A stretch of 64,000 bases of DNA from NCBI RefSeq assembly GCF_003965815.1, contig NZ_RXOE01000006.1:248001-312000 (forward strand), in the 5' to 3' direction. Made by a program: the position numbers and the translations under genes. Below are positions 18,819-30,057 of this stretch, piece by piece (positions within the stretch are counted from its first letter, which is position 1; every line of letters begins with the position of its first letter). Source of the stretch: Variovorax gossypii (lineage in GTDB: Bacteria > Pseudomonadota > Gammaproteobacteria > Burkholderiales > Burkholderiaceae_C). The notes under the pieces were generated by a model. That model was not told the DNA's origin and ran no database searches. It was given only the letters and a program-made list of their open reading frames with translations.

Positions 18819-21146
18819 TCATGTGTTGTTCTCCAGCCCGGTGCTGGTCGACTCGGTTCCGCCCGCGTTGGCTGTGACGACGCTCTTCTTCCTCTTCAGC
18901 GCTTTCAGCTTGGGCCTGTACTTGGCCTCCAGCCAGTTGACGCCGGAGATGTTCAAGAACAGGCTCTGGATCAGCCAGTTCACGCCTGAGAACTGCATCT
19001 TGTTGCCGTACCGGTCGAAACTCCAGGCATACGCGAGCGCCTGTCGCTTGGTGCCCTCCATCATCATTCTCTGCCACCAGTTGTCGGTGTCTCCCTTCAT
19101 GACCTGGGTCGGGGTGTTGTAGGCGCTCACGGTTGCGTTGAGCTTGAAGTTCGTCACGTTGATCTCGGACGTGGTGCTGTTGTAGGTGATGTCCGGCGCG
19201 GTAACCGTCTTGGGCCCCGTGACCACAGTGTTGTCGGGGCCCAGCACGAGCTTGCCGTCGATGGCATTGACGATTTCCACTCGCCCCGCGCACGTGATTC
19301 GGATGTCGGCGCCGGTCACGAGGCGCAGCACCGCGCCGTTGACGGTCACGATCACGTCGCCGTTGACGGTCTCGTCGATGCCACCCGTGACGGTTCGCCG
19401 CTCGCCGCCGCTGATGGTCTCGATGGCGCCGCCGGTGATAGTGCGCGTCTCGCCATCAGACACGCGCTCGATCGCACCTCCCGTCACGGTGCGCGTCTCG
19501 CCGCCGTCGATGGTCTCCAGGGCACCCTTAGTGATATGGCGCTCTTCGCCGGACTCGAAGGTGGAAGACTCATGGCCCTTGATCAACGTGGTGCGAGTGC
19601 CGCCGGTGGTGTGGATCTCGTCGGCCTCGACCTCGGTGTCGAGGTTGCGCTGCGCATGCAGCAGCACCTGCTCGGCCCCCATCATGTCATCGAACACGAT
19701 GGCGTTGGCATCCGCGGGCGAACCGCCGGGGGTCGACCGCGACACGATGCCGCTCTTCGTCGCTTCCGCCGGCAGGTCGAAGGGCGGCATGCGGTCGGTG
19801 TTGTAGAGGCGCCCGATCACAATGGGCCGGTCCACGCGTCCGCCGATGAAGTCGACCATCACTTCCTGACCCACGCGCGGCACGTGCACCGTGCCGAAGC
19901 CGTCCCCGGCCCAGGCTTGCGATACACGCACCCAGGCCGAGCTGTCCTGGTTGGACTGGCCCTGCCGGTCCCACCGGAACTGCAGCTTCACGCGACCATA
20001 CTCGTCGGTCCAGATTTCCTGTCCGTCGGGGCCGACCACGGTAGCGGTCTGGGGGCCAGTGGCTCGCGGCATGGGTGTGCCGCGCGGCGCACGGAAGGGC
20101 AAGGCCGCGGGCTGTGCCACGAAACCGAAACTGTAGCGGCCCCGGCCCTCGGCGCTCGCATAGCCGGCCTCGCGGAGGTCGTACGAAACCGAGACCAGCA
20201 GGTATTCGCGGTTGTCGGCATCGCGCGGCGCGCCCCGCATGGTGAATCGCCAGCCGGGCGCCATGCCGCGCACGGTGGCATGGCCATCGCTTCGCTCCGA
20301 CAGGGCCTGAACCTCCTCGAGGCGCACGCGTGCGTAGTGCTCGCCTTGGCCGGGCGCTGCGTAATCGCCCATCCACTCGTACATGTCGTGGCCATCCTGG
20401 CTCGCACCGATCGGCAGTTGCCGCGCGCTGAACATGTCGGCCTTGGGCATGGTGAAGTTGAAGTCGCCCACGGCGTAGCTGCCGGTGCGCAGCTCGGCGC
20501 TGGCCTGCCAGGCGTCGATGACCTCCAGATCGTCCTCCAAGGGGCGGTCGGCCGCAAAACAGTCGATGCAAGCGTAGTCGGGCAGTTCGTCGTGGCCGGA
20601 GATGTCGTCGGCAAGCACCAGCGTATGCTGGTTCTTCTCGTGCTTGAAGTAGTAGTAGATGCCTTCAAGCTCCATCAACCTGCTGACGAAGGCGAAGTCT
20701 GTCTCGTTGAACTGGGCACAGTAGTCCCAGGCACGGTAGTCCGCGCAGAGCCGGTTCTCGAACACGAAGCCGTAGGCATCCAGCACCTCGGCAATGATCT
20801 GTACCGCGCTCTTGCCTTGGAAGACGCGGCTGTTGCTGGTGCGGGTGAGGTACCACAGCCATGGGCGCACCACCGCGCGGTAGACCGTGTGGCGTGTCCT
20901 GCCGCCCTCGCGGCCGGCGACGGTGAAGCGCGCGACATGCCCGTGCAGGAAGCGCGGTGCGCCCGCGGTCCGTATCTCGAGTGCGAGCGGCTTGCCTAAC
21001 AGGGACTTCGCACCGATCGAGGCATCGGTGCTCAGCAGTTCGACATCGAACTCGAAGAGCTGCGACAGCCCCTCGCTGCCGCGCATCGAGCGGAACAGCA
21101 GCTGGTCGTCACCCAGCGGGGTATGGGCGCGGACGATTCTGTCCAT
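18819..21146 (-). CDS. vgrG: VgrG spike protein, copy 1 (TssI)
   Basis: 775-residue TssI. The N-terminal gp27/gp44-like part (about residues 1-380) begins with the conserved IVRAHTPLGDDQLLFRSMRG and includes ELEGIYYYFKHE. The gp5-like OB fold follows (EIWTDEYGRVKLQFRWDR), then a beta-helix of repeated TVTGGAIE-type units (about 560-640) and a variable 120-residue tail, which differs from the tails of the other two copies and ends in a basic KALKRKK segment. No known toxin motif is seen. It is the most diverged of the three copies and lies next to the DUF2169 cassette, so it is the likeliest carrier of that cargo. Confidence 0.95.
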   Translation of the reverse strand: MDRIVRAHTPLGDDQLLFRSMRGSEGLSQLFEFDVELLSTDASIGAKSLLGKPLALEIRTAGAPRFLHGHVARFTVAGREGGRTRHTVYRAVVRPWLWYLTRTSNSRVFQGKSAVQIIAEVLDAYGFVFENRLCADYRAWDYCAQFNETDFAFVSRLMELEGIYYYFKHEKNQHTLVLADDISGHDELPDYACIDCFAADRPLEDDLEVIDAWQASAELRTGSYAVGDFNFTMPKADMFSARQLPIGASQDGHDMYEWMGDYAAPGQGEHYARVRLEEVQALSERSDGHATVRGMAPGWRFTMRGAPRDADNREYLLVSVSYDLREAGYASAEGRGRYSFGFVAQPAALPFRAPRGTPMPRATGPQTATVVGPDGQEIWTDEYGRVKLQFRWDRQGQSNQDSSAWVRVSQAWAGDGFGTVHVPRVGQEVMVDFIGGRVDRPIVIGRLYNTDRMPPFDLPAEATKSGIVSRSTPGGSPADANAIVFDDMMGAEQVLLHAQRNLDTEVEADEIHTTGGTRTTLIKGHESSTFESGEERHITKGALETIDGGETRTVTGGAIERVSDGETRTITGGAIETISGGERRTVTGGIDETVNGDVIVTVNGAVLRLVTGADIRITCAGRVEIVNAIDGKLVLGPDNTVVTGPKTVTAPDITYNSTTSEINVTNFKLNATVSAYNTPTQVMKGDTDNWWQRMMMEGTKRQALAYAWSFDRYGNKMQFSGVNWLIQSLFLNISGVNWLEAKYRPKLKALKRKKSVVTANAGGTESTSTGLENNT

Positions 21147-21185
21147 GGCGGCTTTCCTTTCCTGCGGCTTCGGCGGGTCGGCTCT

Positions 21186-23519
21186 TCACTTCCGGTTCGT
21201 GGCCTTGTTGAGGGTGAACTTGATTCCCCTCGGCTGCGCGATCTTCAATCCGAAGATGTGACGTTCCTTCGTGAGGGTCTTCATCGCGATGGGCGCGTCG
21301 ATGATGAACTGGAGCGACCAGTTCGCGAAGACGACGTTGAGCATGGTGTTGGCCACCGAGAGCTGAACCTTGGCGCCGTAGACGTCGGTCGCCCGGAGGA
21401 AGATCCGGAATCGCTTGTAGGTGATGCCGTTCCACAGCTTGTAGAGCCAGGACTGGTCCGCGGCATTGCTGGTCTGGCTCGGCGTATTGAACACCGATAC
21501 GTTCGCGTTCAGCGTGTAGTTGGTGGTGTTGATGATGTAGTTGGTGGCGTTGTAGGTCATCGTCGGCGCGGACACGGTCTTGGTGCCGGTCACCGTTGTC
21601 AGATGCGGCCCGATCACTAGCTTGCCGTCGAGAGCATTGATGATCTCCAGCCGCCCGCTCCCCGTGATGCGGATGTCGGCACCCGTTACCAGCCGTACGA
21701 CCGTACCGTTGACCATCAGCAGGACGTCGCCGTTGACGGTCTCGACGATGCCGCCGTTCACCGTGCGGGTCTCCCCCCCCGTGATCGTCTCGGTCGCGCC
21801 GCCCGTGATCGTGCGCTTCTCGCCGTCCGTCACCGTCTCCGTCGCGCCCCCAGTCACCGTGCGCTCCTCGCCACCGTCAATGGTCTCCACTGCTCCCGCC
21901 GTGATATGCCGCTCCTCGCCCGACTCGTAGGTCGCCGACTCGTGCCCCTTGATCAGCGTCGTGCGCGTCGCTCCCGTCGTGTGCGTCTCGTCCGCCTCTA
22001 CTTCCGTGTCCAGGTTGCGCTCCGCATGCAGCAGGATCTGCTCCGCACCCATCGCATCCTCGAACACCAGCGCATTCGCGTTCGCCGGCGAACCGCCCTT
22101 GCTCGAGCGCGTCACCACCCCGCTCTTCGTCGCCTCGCCCGGCAGCGCGAACGGCGGCATCTGGTCGGCGTTGTACACGCGCCCCACGATCACCGGTCGG
22201 TCCACCCGGCCGCCGATGAAGTCCACCACCACCTCCTGCCCGATGCGCGGCGTGAACACTCCCCCGAACCTCTCCCCCGCCCAGATGTGCGACACCCGCA
22301 CAAAGCGCGAGCTGTTCTCGTTGCTCTGGCCATACCGGTCCCAGTGAAACTGCACCTTCACCCGACCGTATTCATCCGTCCAGATCTCCTCGCCTTCGGG
22401 CCCTACCACCGTCGCCGTCTGCGGTCCGCCCGTGCGCGGCAGCGGTGTCTGGCGCGGTGCGCGAAACGGCTTGTCCACCGGCTGCACGACAAAGTCGAAG
22501 TCGTAGTTGCCTTGCTGCGCACCGGTCGCATAGCCGCCTTCGCGCAGCACGTACGACACGGCGATCACGAGGTAATCCCGGTTGTCGTCGCCACGGGGTG
22601 CGTTGCGCAGGGCAAACGTGCCGCCTGGCGCCATGCCGCGCACCGTGGAGCGCCCCGCACCGCGCACCGCCAGCGATTGCGCCTCTTCCAGGCGCATGCG
22701 TGCATAGTGCTCGCCGTCGCCCGCGGAAGGGTAGTCGCCGAGCCATTCGTACATCTCGTGGTCGGCGTTGTCGTAGCCGCCAGGCTGGCTGCGCACGGTG
22801 ATCAGATCGCCCTTGGGCGTGGTGAAGTTGTAGTCGTCCACCACGTAGCGCCCGCTTCGCAAGTCCTCGGCCGGCTGCCATTCGCGGATCACTTCCATGT
22901 CTTCGGTGATGTCACGGTCGATGGCGAAATGGTCGATGCAGTCGTAGTCGGGCAGCGGCTCGTGCGCGCTCTCGTCATCGGCGAGCACCAACGTATGCCG
23001 GCCGTTCTCATGCTTGAAGTAGTAGTAGATGCCCTCGAGCTCCATGAGTCGGCTCACGAAGGCGAAGTCGCTCTCGTTGTACTGTGCGCAATACTCCCAC
23101 TGGCGGTAACTGCCGCAGAGCCTGTTCTCCAACGGAAAGCCGTAGCCGCCGAGCACTTCCTCGAGGATCTCCACCACTGTCCTGTTCTGGAAGATCTTGC
23201 AGTCGCTCGAACGCGTGAGGTACCACAACCACGGCCGCACCGAGGCCCGGTAGACGGTATGGCGCTCGGTACCGCCTTCGCGGCCGACGGCGGAGAACTG
23301 CACCACATGGCCATCCAGGAATCGCGGCTTCTGGCCGGCGGTGAGGATCTCCAGCGTCAACGGCTTGCCCAGCATCGACCTGAGATCGACCGTCGGATTC
23401 CGGCTCAGGAGATCCACCTCGAACTCGTACAGCTGCGACAGGCCCTCCGTTCCGCGCATCGAGCGGAACAGCAACTGGTCGTCCCCGAGAGGAGTGTGTG
23501 CGCGTACGACTCTGGCCAT
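21186..23519 (-). CDS. vgrG: VgrG spike protein, copy 2 (TssI)
   Basis: 777-residue TssI with the same plan: gp27/gp44-like base, OB-fold (EIWTDEYGRVKVQFHWDR), beta-helix with repeated TVTGGATETV units, and a unique tail (about residues 660-777; SWLYKLWNG, ATDVYGAKVQLSV, basic C-terminus). Residues encoded by 21729-22460 match vgrG3 exactly at every position I compared, while flanking parts differ, indicating gene conversion. The gene follows vgrG3 by 84 bp. No enzymatic extension is recognised; the tail may be an adaptor-binding surface. Confidence 0.95.
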   Translation of the reverse strand: MARVVRAHTPLGDDQLLFRSMRGTEGLSQLYEFEVDLLSRNPTVDLRSMLGKPLTLEILTAGQKPRFLDGHVVQFSAVGREGGTERHTVYRASVRPWLWYLTRSSDCKIFQNRTVVEILEEVLGGYGFPLENRLCGSYRQWEYCAQYNESDFAFVSRLMELEGIYYYFKHENGRHTLVLADDESAHEPLPDYDCIDHFAIDRDITEDMEVIREWQPAEDLRSGRYVVDDYNFTTPKGDLITVRSQPGGYDNADHEMYEWLGDYPSAGDGEHYARMRLEEAQSLAVRGAGRSTVRGMAPGGTFALRNAPRGDDNRDYLVIAVSYVLREGGYATGAQQGNYDFDFVVQPVDKPFRAPRQTPLPRTGGPQTATVVGPEGEEIWTDEYGRVKVQFHWDRYGQSNENSSRFVRVSHIWAGERFGGVFTPRIGQEVVVDFIGGRVDRPVIVGRVYNADQMPPFALPGEATKSGVVTRSSKGGSPANANALVFEDAMGAEQILLHAERNLDTEVEADETHTTGATRTTLIKGHESATYESGEERHITAGAVETIDGGEERTVTGGATETVTDGEKRTITGGATETITGGETRTVNGGIVETVNGDVLLMVNGTVVRLVTGADIRITGSGRLEIINALDGKLVIGPHLTTVTGTKTVSAPTMTYNATNYIINTTNYTLNANVSVFNTPSQTSNAADQSWLYKLWNGITYKRFRIFLRATDVYGAKVQLSVANTMLNVVFANWSLQFIIDAPIAMKTLTKERHIFGLKIAQPRGIKFTLNKATNRK
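21729..22460 (-). repeat. identical block shared with vgrG3 (copy A)
   Basis: 732-bp segment inside vgrG2 repeated at a constant offset of 2,424 bp in vgrG3. I compared several stretches along its length and both edges, found no mismatch or indel, and the encoded proteins agree throughout; sequence diverges immediately outside both edges. It encodes the OB-fold and beta-helix of the spike. The sharp boundaries point to recent gene conversion, not simple duplication. Confidence 0.88.
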
Positions 23520-23603
23520 GAATGTGTCTCCTTGTGCTCTTTTCCTTCTCCTGCCCTTTTCCCGGAAGCCGACGAAGAGTTCTTCTTCGTCGCGTCCAAC
23601 GCT

Positions 23604-25946
23604 TCAGTTACCGCGGACCCAGAACGCCCCGTAGGCCAAGCGCAGAGCGCCTTTCGACAGATGCTTGCCCACGATCTTCAGATCGGCGAACGCGATCTTC
23701 TTCTGCCAGATGTTCTCGTTGGAGTTGACCACCGCCATGTTGACGAAGATCCCGTTGAGCGAAGTGAAGGTCGTCACTGACAGCATTACCTTGATTGCGT
23801 AGATGTCGTAGGCCTGCGCCGTGAATTGGGACTTCTTCACCCATGACGCGTGATAGTTTTTCTCGCGCCAGTGGAAATGGTTGTCCGTATTCACCGTGTG
23901 GTCCGGCACGTTGTAGACGATCACATCGGCATTCAACGTGTAGTTGCTCGTGTTGAGCGTGTAGTTGGTGGCGTTGTGCACGATCGTGGGCGCGTCCACG
24001 ATCTTGGGACCAGTGACGACGGTCGTGTCGGGGCCGAGGACGATCTTCGTGTCGACGGCATTGACGATCTCGATGCGCCCTCCGCCCACGATGCGGATAT
24101 CCGAGCCGCTCACGAGCCGGATCGTGCTGCCGTTCACCGTCAGCTGCACGCTGCCGTTGACGGTCTCGACGATGCCGCCGTTCACCGTGCGGGTCTCCCC
24201 CCCCGTGATCGTCTCGGTCGCGCCGCCCGTGATCGTGCGCTTCTCGCCGTCCGTCACCGTCTCCGTCGCGCCCCCAGTCACCGTGCGCTCCTCGCCACCG
24301 TCAATGGTCTCCACTGCTCCCGCCGTGATATGCCGCTCCTCGCCCGACTCGTAGGTCGCCGACTCGTGCCCCTTGATCAGCGTCGTGCGCGTCGCTCCCG
24401 TCGTGTGCGTCTCGTCCGCCTCTACTTCCGTGTCCAGGTTGCGCTCCGCATGCAGCAGGATCTGCTCCGCACCCATCGCATCCTCGAACACCAGCGCATT
24501 CGCGTTCGCCGGCGAACCGCCCTTGCTCGAGCGCGTCACCACCCCGCTCTTCGTCGCCTCGCCCGGCAGCGCGAACGGCGGCATCTGGTCGGCGTTGTAC
24601 ACGCGCCCCACGATCACCGGTCGGTCCACCCGGCCGCCGATGAAGTCCACCACCACCTCCTGCCCGATGCGCGGCGTGAACACTCCCCCGAACCTCTCCC
24701 CCGCCCAGATGTGCGACACCCGCACAAAGCGCGAGCTGTTCTCGTTGCTCTGGCCATACCGGTCCCAGTGAAACTGCACCTTCACCCGACCGTATTCATC
24801 CGTCCAGATCTCCTCGCCTTCGGGCCCTACCACCGTCGCCGTCTGCGGTCCGCCCGTGCGCGGCAGCGGTGTCTGGCGCGGTGCCCTGAACGGCAGCGCT
24901 GTAGGTTGCACCACGAAGTTGAAATCGTATTCACCCGGCTCAGCACCGCTCGCATAGCCGCCTTCGCGCAAGCCGTACGAAACGGCAACGACCAAGTGTT
25001 CCTGGTTGTCCTCTCCGCGCGGCGAATTGCGCATATTGAACCTGTAGCCTGGCGCCATGCCGCGTACGGTGGCATGGCCCGCACTGCGCTGCGCGAGGGC
25101 CTGTACTTCTTCCAGCCGCACGCGCGCGTAGTGCTCACCGTCGCCCGGCGACGGATAGTCGCCGAGCCATTCGTATATCTCGTGGTCGGCGTGGTCGTGC
25201 TGCCTCGGCTGGGCGCGCACGTTCGAAAGGTCGCCCTTCGGCGTGGTGAAGTTGAAGTCGTTGACGGTGTAGCTGCCCGAGCGGATCTCTTCGCTGGGCT
25301 GCCATTCGCGGATGACCTCCAGATCCTCGCTGATGTCTCGGTCTGCCGCGAAGTAGTCGACGGTCTCGTACCCCGGCGTCGGCTCGTGCGCACTGAGGTC
25401 GTCGGCCAGCACCAGCGTGTGCTGATTCCTGTCGTGCTTGAAGTAGTAGTAGATGCCTTCGAGCTCCATGAGTCGGCTCACGAAGGCGAAGTCGCTCTCG
25501 TTGTACTGCACGCAGTACTCCCACTGCCGGTAGTTCTCGCAGAGCTTGTTCTCATAGGCGAAGCCGTAGTCGGAGAACACCTCCTCGATGACTTCGACCA
25601 CCGACTTGTCCTGGAAGATCTTGTTGTCGCTCGAACGCGTCAGGTACCAGAGCCACGGGCGCACAGTGGCGCGGTAGACCGTGTGGCGCGAGGTGCCGCC
25701 CTCACGTCCTGCCGCCGCAAAACGCACTATCTGGCCATTGAGAAAGCGCGGTGAACCGGCCACGGCCGTCTGGATCTCGAGCACCAGCGGCTTGCCGAGC
25801 ATCGACTTGAGGTCGATGCCGGCATCGGGACTCAGCAGGTCGACTTCAAACTCGAACAGCTGTGACAACCCCTCCGTCCCGCGCATCGAGCGAAACAGCA
25901 GCTGGCTTTCATCCAGCGGTGTGTGGGCTCGTACGACTCTGGCCAT
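23604..25946 (-). CDS. vgrG: VgrG spike protein, copy 3 (TssI)
   Basis: 780-residue TssI, first of three tandem copies in transcription order, starting 21 bp after clpV. The gp27/gp44-like base (MARVVRAHTPLDESQLLFRS), OB-fold and repeat-rich beta-helix are intact. The tail from about residue 660 (FHWREKNYHASWVKK, YDIYAIKVMLSVTTF) is unique, though it shares an F/Y-D-x-Y-x-x-K pattern with the other two, suggesting one common fold diversified at the surface. The central block is shared with vgrG2. Confidence 0.95.
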   Translation of the reverse strand: MARVVRAHTPLDESQLLFRSMRGTEGLSQLFEFEVDLLSPDAGIDLKSMLGKPLVLEIQTAVAGSPRFLNGQIVRFAAAGREGGTSRHTVYRATVRPWLWYLTRSSDNKIFQDKSVVEVIEEVFSDYGFAYENKLCENYRQWEYCVQYNESDFAFVSRLMELEGIYYYFKHDRNQHTLVLADDLSAHEPTPGYETVDYFAADRDISEDLEVIREWQPSEEIRSGSYTVNDFNFTTPKGDLSNVRAQPRQHDHADHEIYEWLGDYPSPGDGEHYARVRLEEVQALAQRSAGHATVRGMAPGYRFNMRNSPRGEDNQEHLVVAVSYGLREGGYASGAEPGEYDFNFVVQPTALPFRAPRQTPLPRTGGPQTATVVGPEGEEIWTDEYGRVKVQFHWDRYGQSNENSSRFVRVSHIWAGERFGGVFTPRIGQEVVVDFIGGRVDRPVIVGRVYNADQMPPFALPGEATKSGVVTRSSKGGSPANANALVFEDAMGAEQILLHAERNLDTEVEADETHTTGATRTTLIKGHESATYESGEERHITAGAVETIDGGEERTVTGGATETVTDGEKRTITGGATETITGGETRTVNGGIVETVNGSVQLTVNGSTIRLVSGSDIRIVGGGRIEIVNAVDTKIVLGPDTTVVTGPKIVDAPTIVHNATNYTLNTSNYTLNADVIVYNVPDHTVNTDNHFHWREKNYHASWVKKSQFTAQAYDIYAIKVMLSVTTFTSLNGIFVNMAVVNSNENIWQKKIAFADLKIVGKHLSKGALRLAYGAFWVRGN
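24153..24884 (-). repeat. identical block shared with vgrG2 (copy B)
   Basis: Partner of the block at 21729-22460, in the same direct orientation. Recombination between the copies could delete 2.4 kb and fuse vgrG3 with vgrG2. It may also be a place where short-read assemblies collapse. Confidence 0.88.
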
Positions 25947-25967
25947 GGGGTTGTCTCCTTGTACTTC

Positions 25968-28706
<2,739 letters not shown>

Positions 28707-28709
28707 AAG

Positions 28710-28816
28710 TTGGAGCTAACCCCCAGTCTTCGCGCACTTCGTGTCGCTACGCCAACCCCCTTGCAGGGGGCAACACCGGTGGCCCGGCAAAGCCGGTTCC
28801 ACGGTGTCTCCCGAAA
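28710..28816. repeat. GC-rich interspersed intergenic element between tssG and clpV
   Basis: About 105 bp with nested hairpins: CCCCC at 28757-28761 against GGGGG at 28766-28770, and CCGGC against GCCGG around 28790. Tracts of the type CTTCGCGCACTTCGTGTCG followed by CCCCCTTGCAGGGGG recur between genes in Comamonadaceae genomes, from memory and not searched. The element inside the tss operon could stabilise or attenuate the message. A related-looking element lies at 54714-54800. Confidence 0.45.
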
Positions 28817-28830
28817 AGACCGTGATGCAG

Positions 28831-30057
28831 TCATATCGTGGGCATCTCGCGCGATTTCGCGGAAGACCGGGTAAGGGATGCATCGGTAGGAGCCGCCGAT
28901 GCGGAACGGGAAAACAATGCTTCGGGCTGGAACAGCATGTCGCCGGCGTCGGTGTCGGACATGCGCGTGCCCAGCCAGCTGCCCCAGCCGAGTCGCTGGT
29001 TGCTGTTGAGCCGCATGCCGTGCGCGTCCTCCTTCTTGAGCACGAGCCGCAGCTCCCACGCGAACTCGATGCCGACGTACTGGCGCACCCAGTCGACCAC
29101 CTGCTGCAGTCGCTTGCTGCCGGGCAGGAACTCGCGGTATTCCTCCTGCGAGAGCGGACCGAGTTCGAGGCGGAACTTGCTCTGCGCGTCGCGCACGGCC
29201 AGGCCGATGGTGGCGCCGCCGCCGAGCCGGTGGTTGCGCCCCAGCAGGCCGATGCGACTGACCTGGCGCTCGTCGATCATCACCCAGTCGCTCACGAACT
29301 CCTCGACGTGCACCGGCACGTCGAAGTAGAGCCTGAGGATCTGGATCAGGCCCTCGGGGTTGCGCGTCTGGCGCACGAGATGACCCGCCATGAAGGTGCG
29401 CGCATGGTCGGCGATGCGGTCGCGCTCCTTGAGGCCGGGCTGCCCCATGTTCATGAGGCTGGCGACGTAGTCGACGAAGCGGTGGCCGTCGGTGCGGTCC
29501 AGGCTGTTGACCGACTGCGCATCGGCCCAGGCCCGGTAGAACAGCAGGATCAGCCGGTGATGGAACAGGTCGGCGAACGCGCTGATGGTGTTGTCGGCGT
29601 GATGCCGCTTGCGTTCGCGCGCGTACTCCGTCAGGTGCAGCGGCAGCGGGCCGTTGGGGCCGAACAGGCCGAAGCCGTAGATCGAGATGCGCGGCGGGCC
29701 GTCGCTGTCCACATCGACGCCCGACACGTTCGATGGCGCGAAGGCCATCGAGGGCTCCTGCCCCAGCCGCAGCGGCTCGTCGAGCGGGCGCGGCGCGCGA
29801 CCCAGCAGCGGATGGTTGGCCTGCGCGTCGAGCCGGCGCAGCAGCATGAACAGGTCGTGCTCGAAGGGCTGCTCGACAAGTTTGGCCCAGAGCACGGGGT
29901 CGGCCTGCGGGATGCCGCGCGCGGGCGCCTGTGCGACTGGTTCCGCCGGCAGCGCGGTTTCGTGAACGAGCGCCTCGGCCGCGTCCAGCACTGCACCTTC
30001 AGCGGCATCGGCCTGCTGCTGGCGCTGCACTGCGTCGGTGAAGCCGGTTTCGCTCAT
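28831..30057 (-). CDS. tssG: TssG, T6SS baseplate wedge protein
   Basis: 408 residues, slightly longer than the usual about 340 because of an Ala/Glu-rich N-terminal stretch (residues 8-45) and a C-terminal extension. The core shows family features: FEHDLFMLLRRLDAQ, PLPLHLTEYARER, and FYRAWADAQ. TssG forms the baseplate wedge with TssF and TssE. ATG 30057 is chosen because it overlaps the tssF stop (ATGA); a longer start would lie inside tssF. Confidence 0.93.
   Translation of the reverse strand: MSETGFTDAVQRQQQADAAEGAVLDAAEALVHETALPAEPVAQAPARGIPQADPVLWAKLVEQPFEHDLFMLLRRLDAQANHPLLGRAPRPLDEPLRLGQEPSMAFAPSNVSGVDVDSDGPPRISIYGFGLFGPNGPLPLHLTEYARERKRHHADNTISAFADLFHHRLILLFYRAWADAQSVNSLDRTDGHRFVDYVASLMNMGQPGLKERDRIADHARTFMAGHLVRQTRNPEGLIQILRLYFDVPVHVEEFVSDWVMIDERQVSRIGLLGRNHRLGGGATIGLAVRDAQSKFRLELGPLSQEEYREFLPGSKRLQQVVDWVRQYVGIEFAWELRLVLKKEDAHGMRLNSNQRLGWGSWLGTRMSDTDAGDMLFQPEALFSRSASAAPTDASLTRSSAKSREMPTI

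Noticed and set aside
19330..19560. Regular short repeats as a possible CRISPR or tandem array
   Set aside because: They are the coding repeats of the VgrG beta-helix (TVTGGAxET-type units), without spacers.
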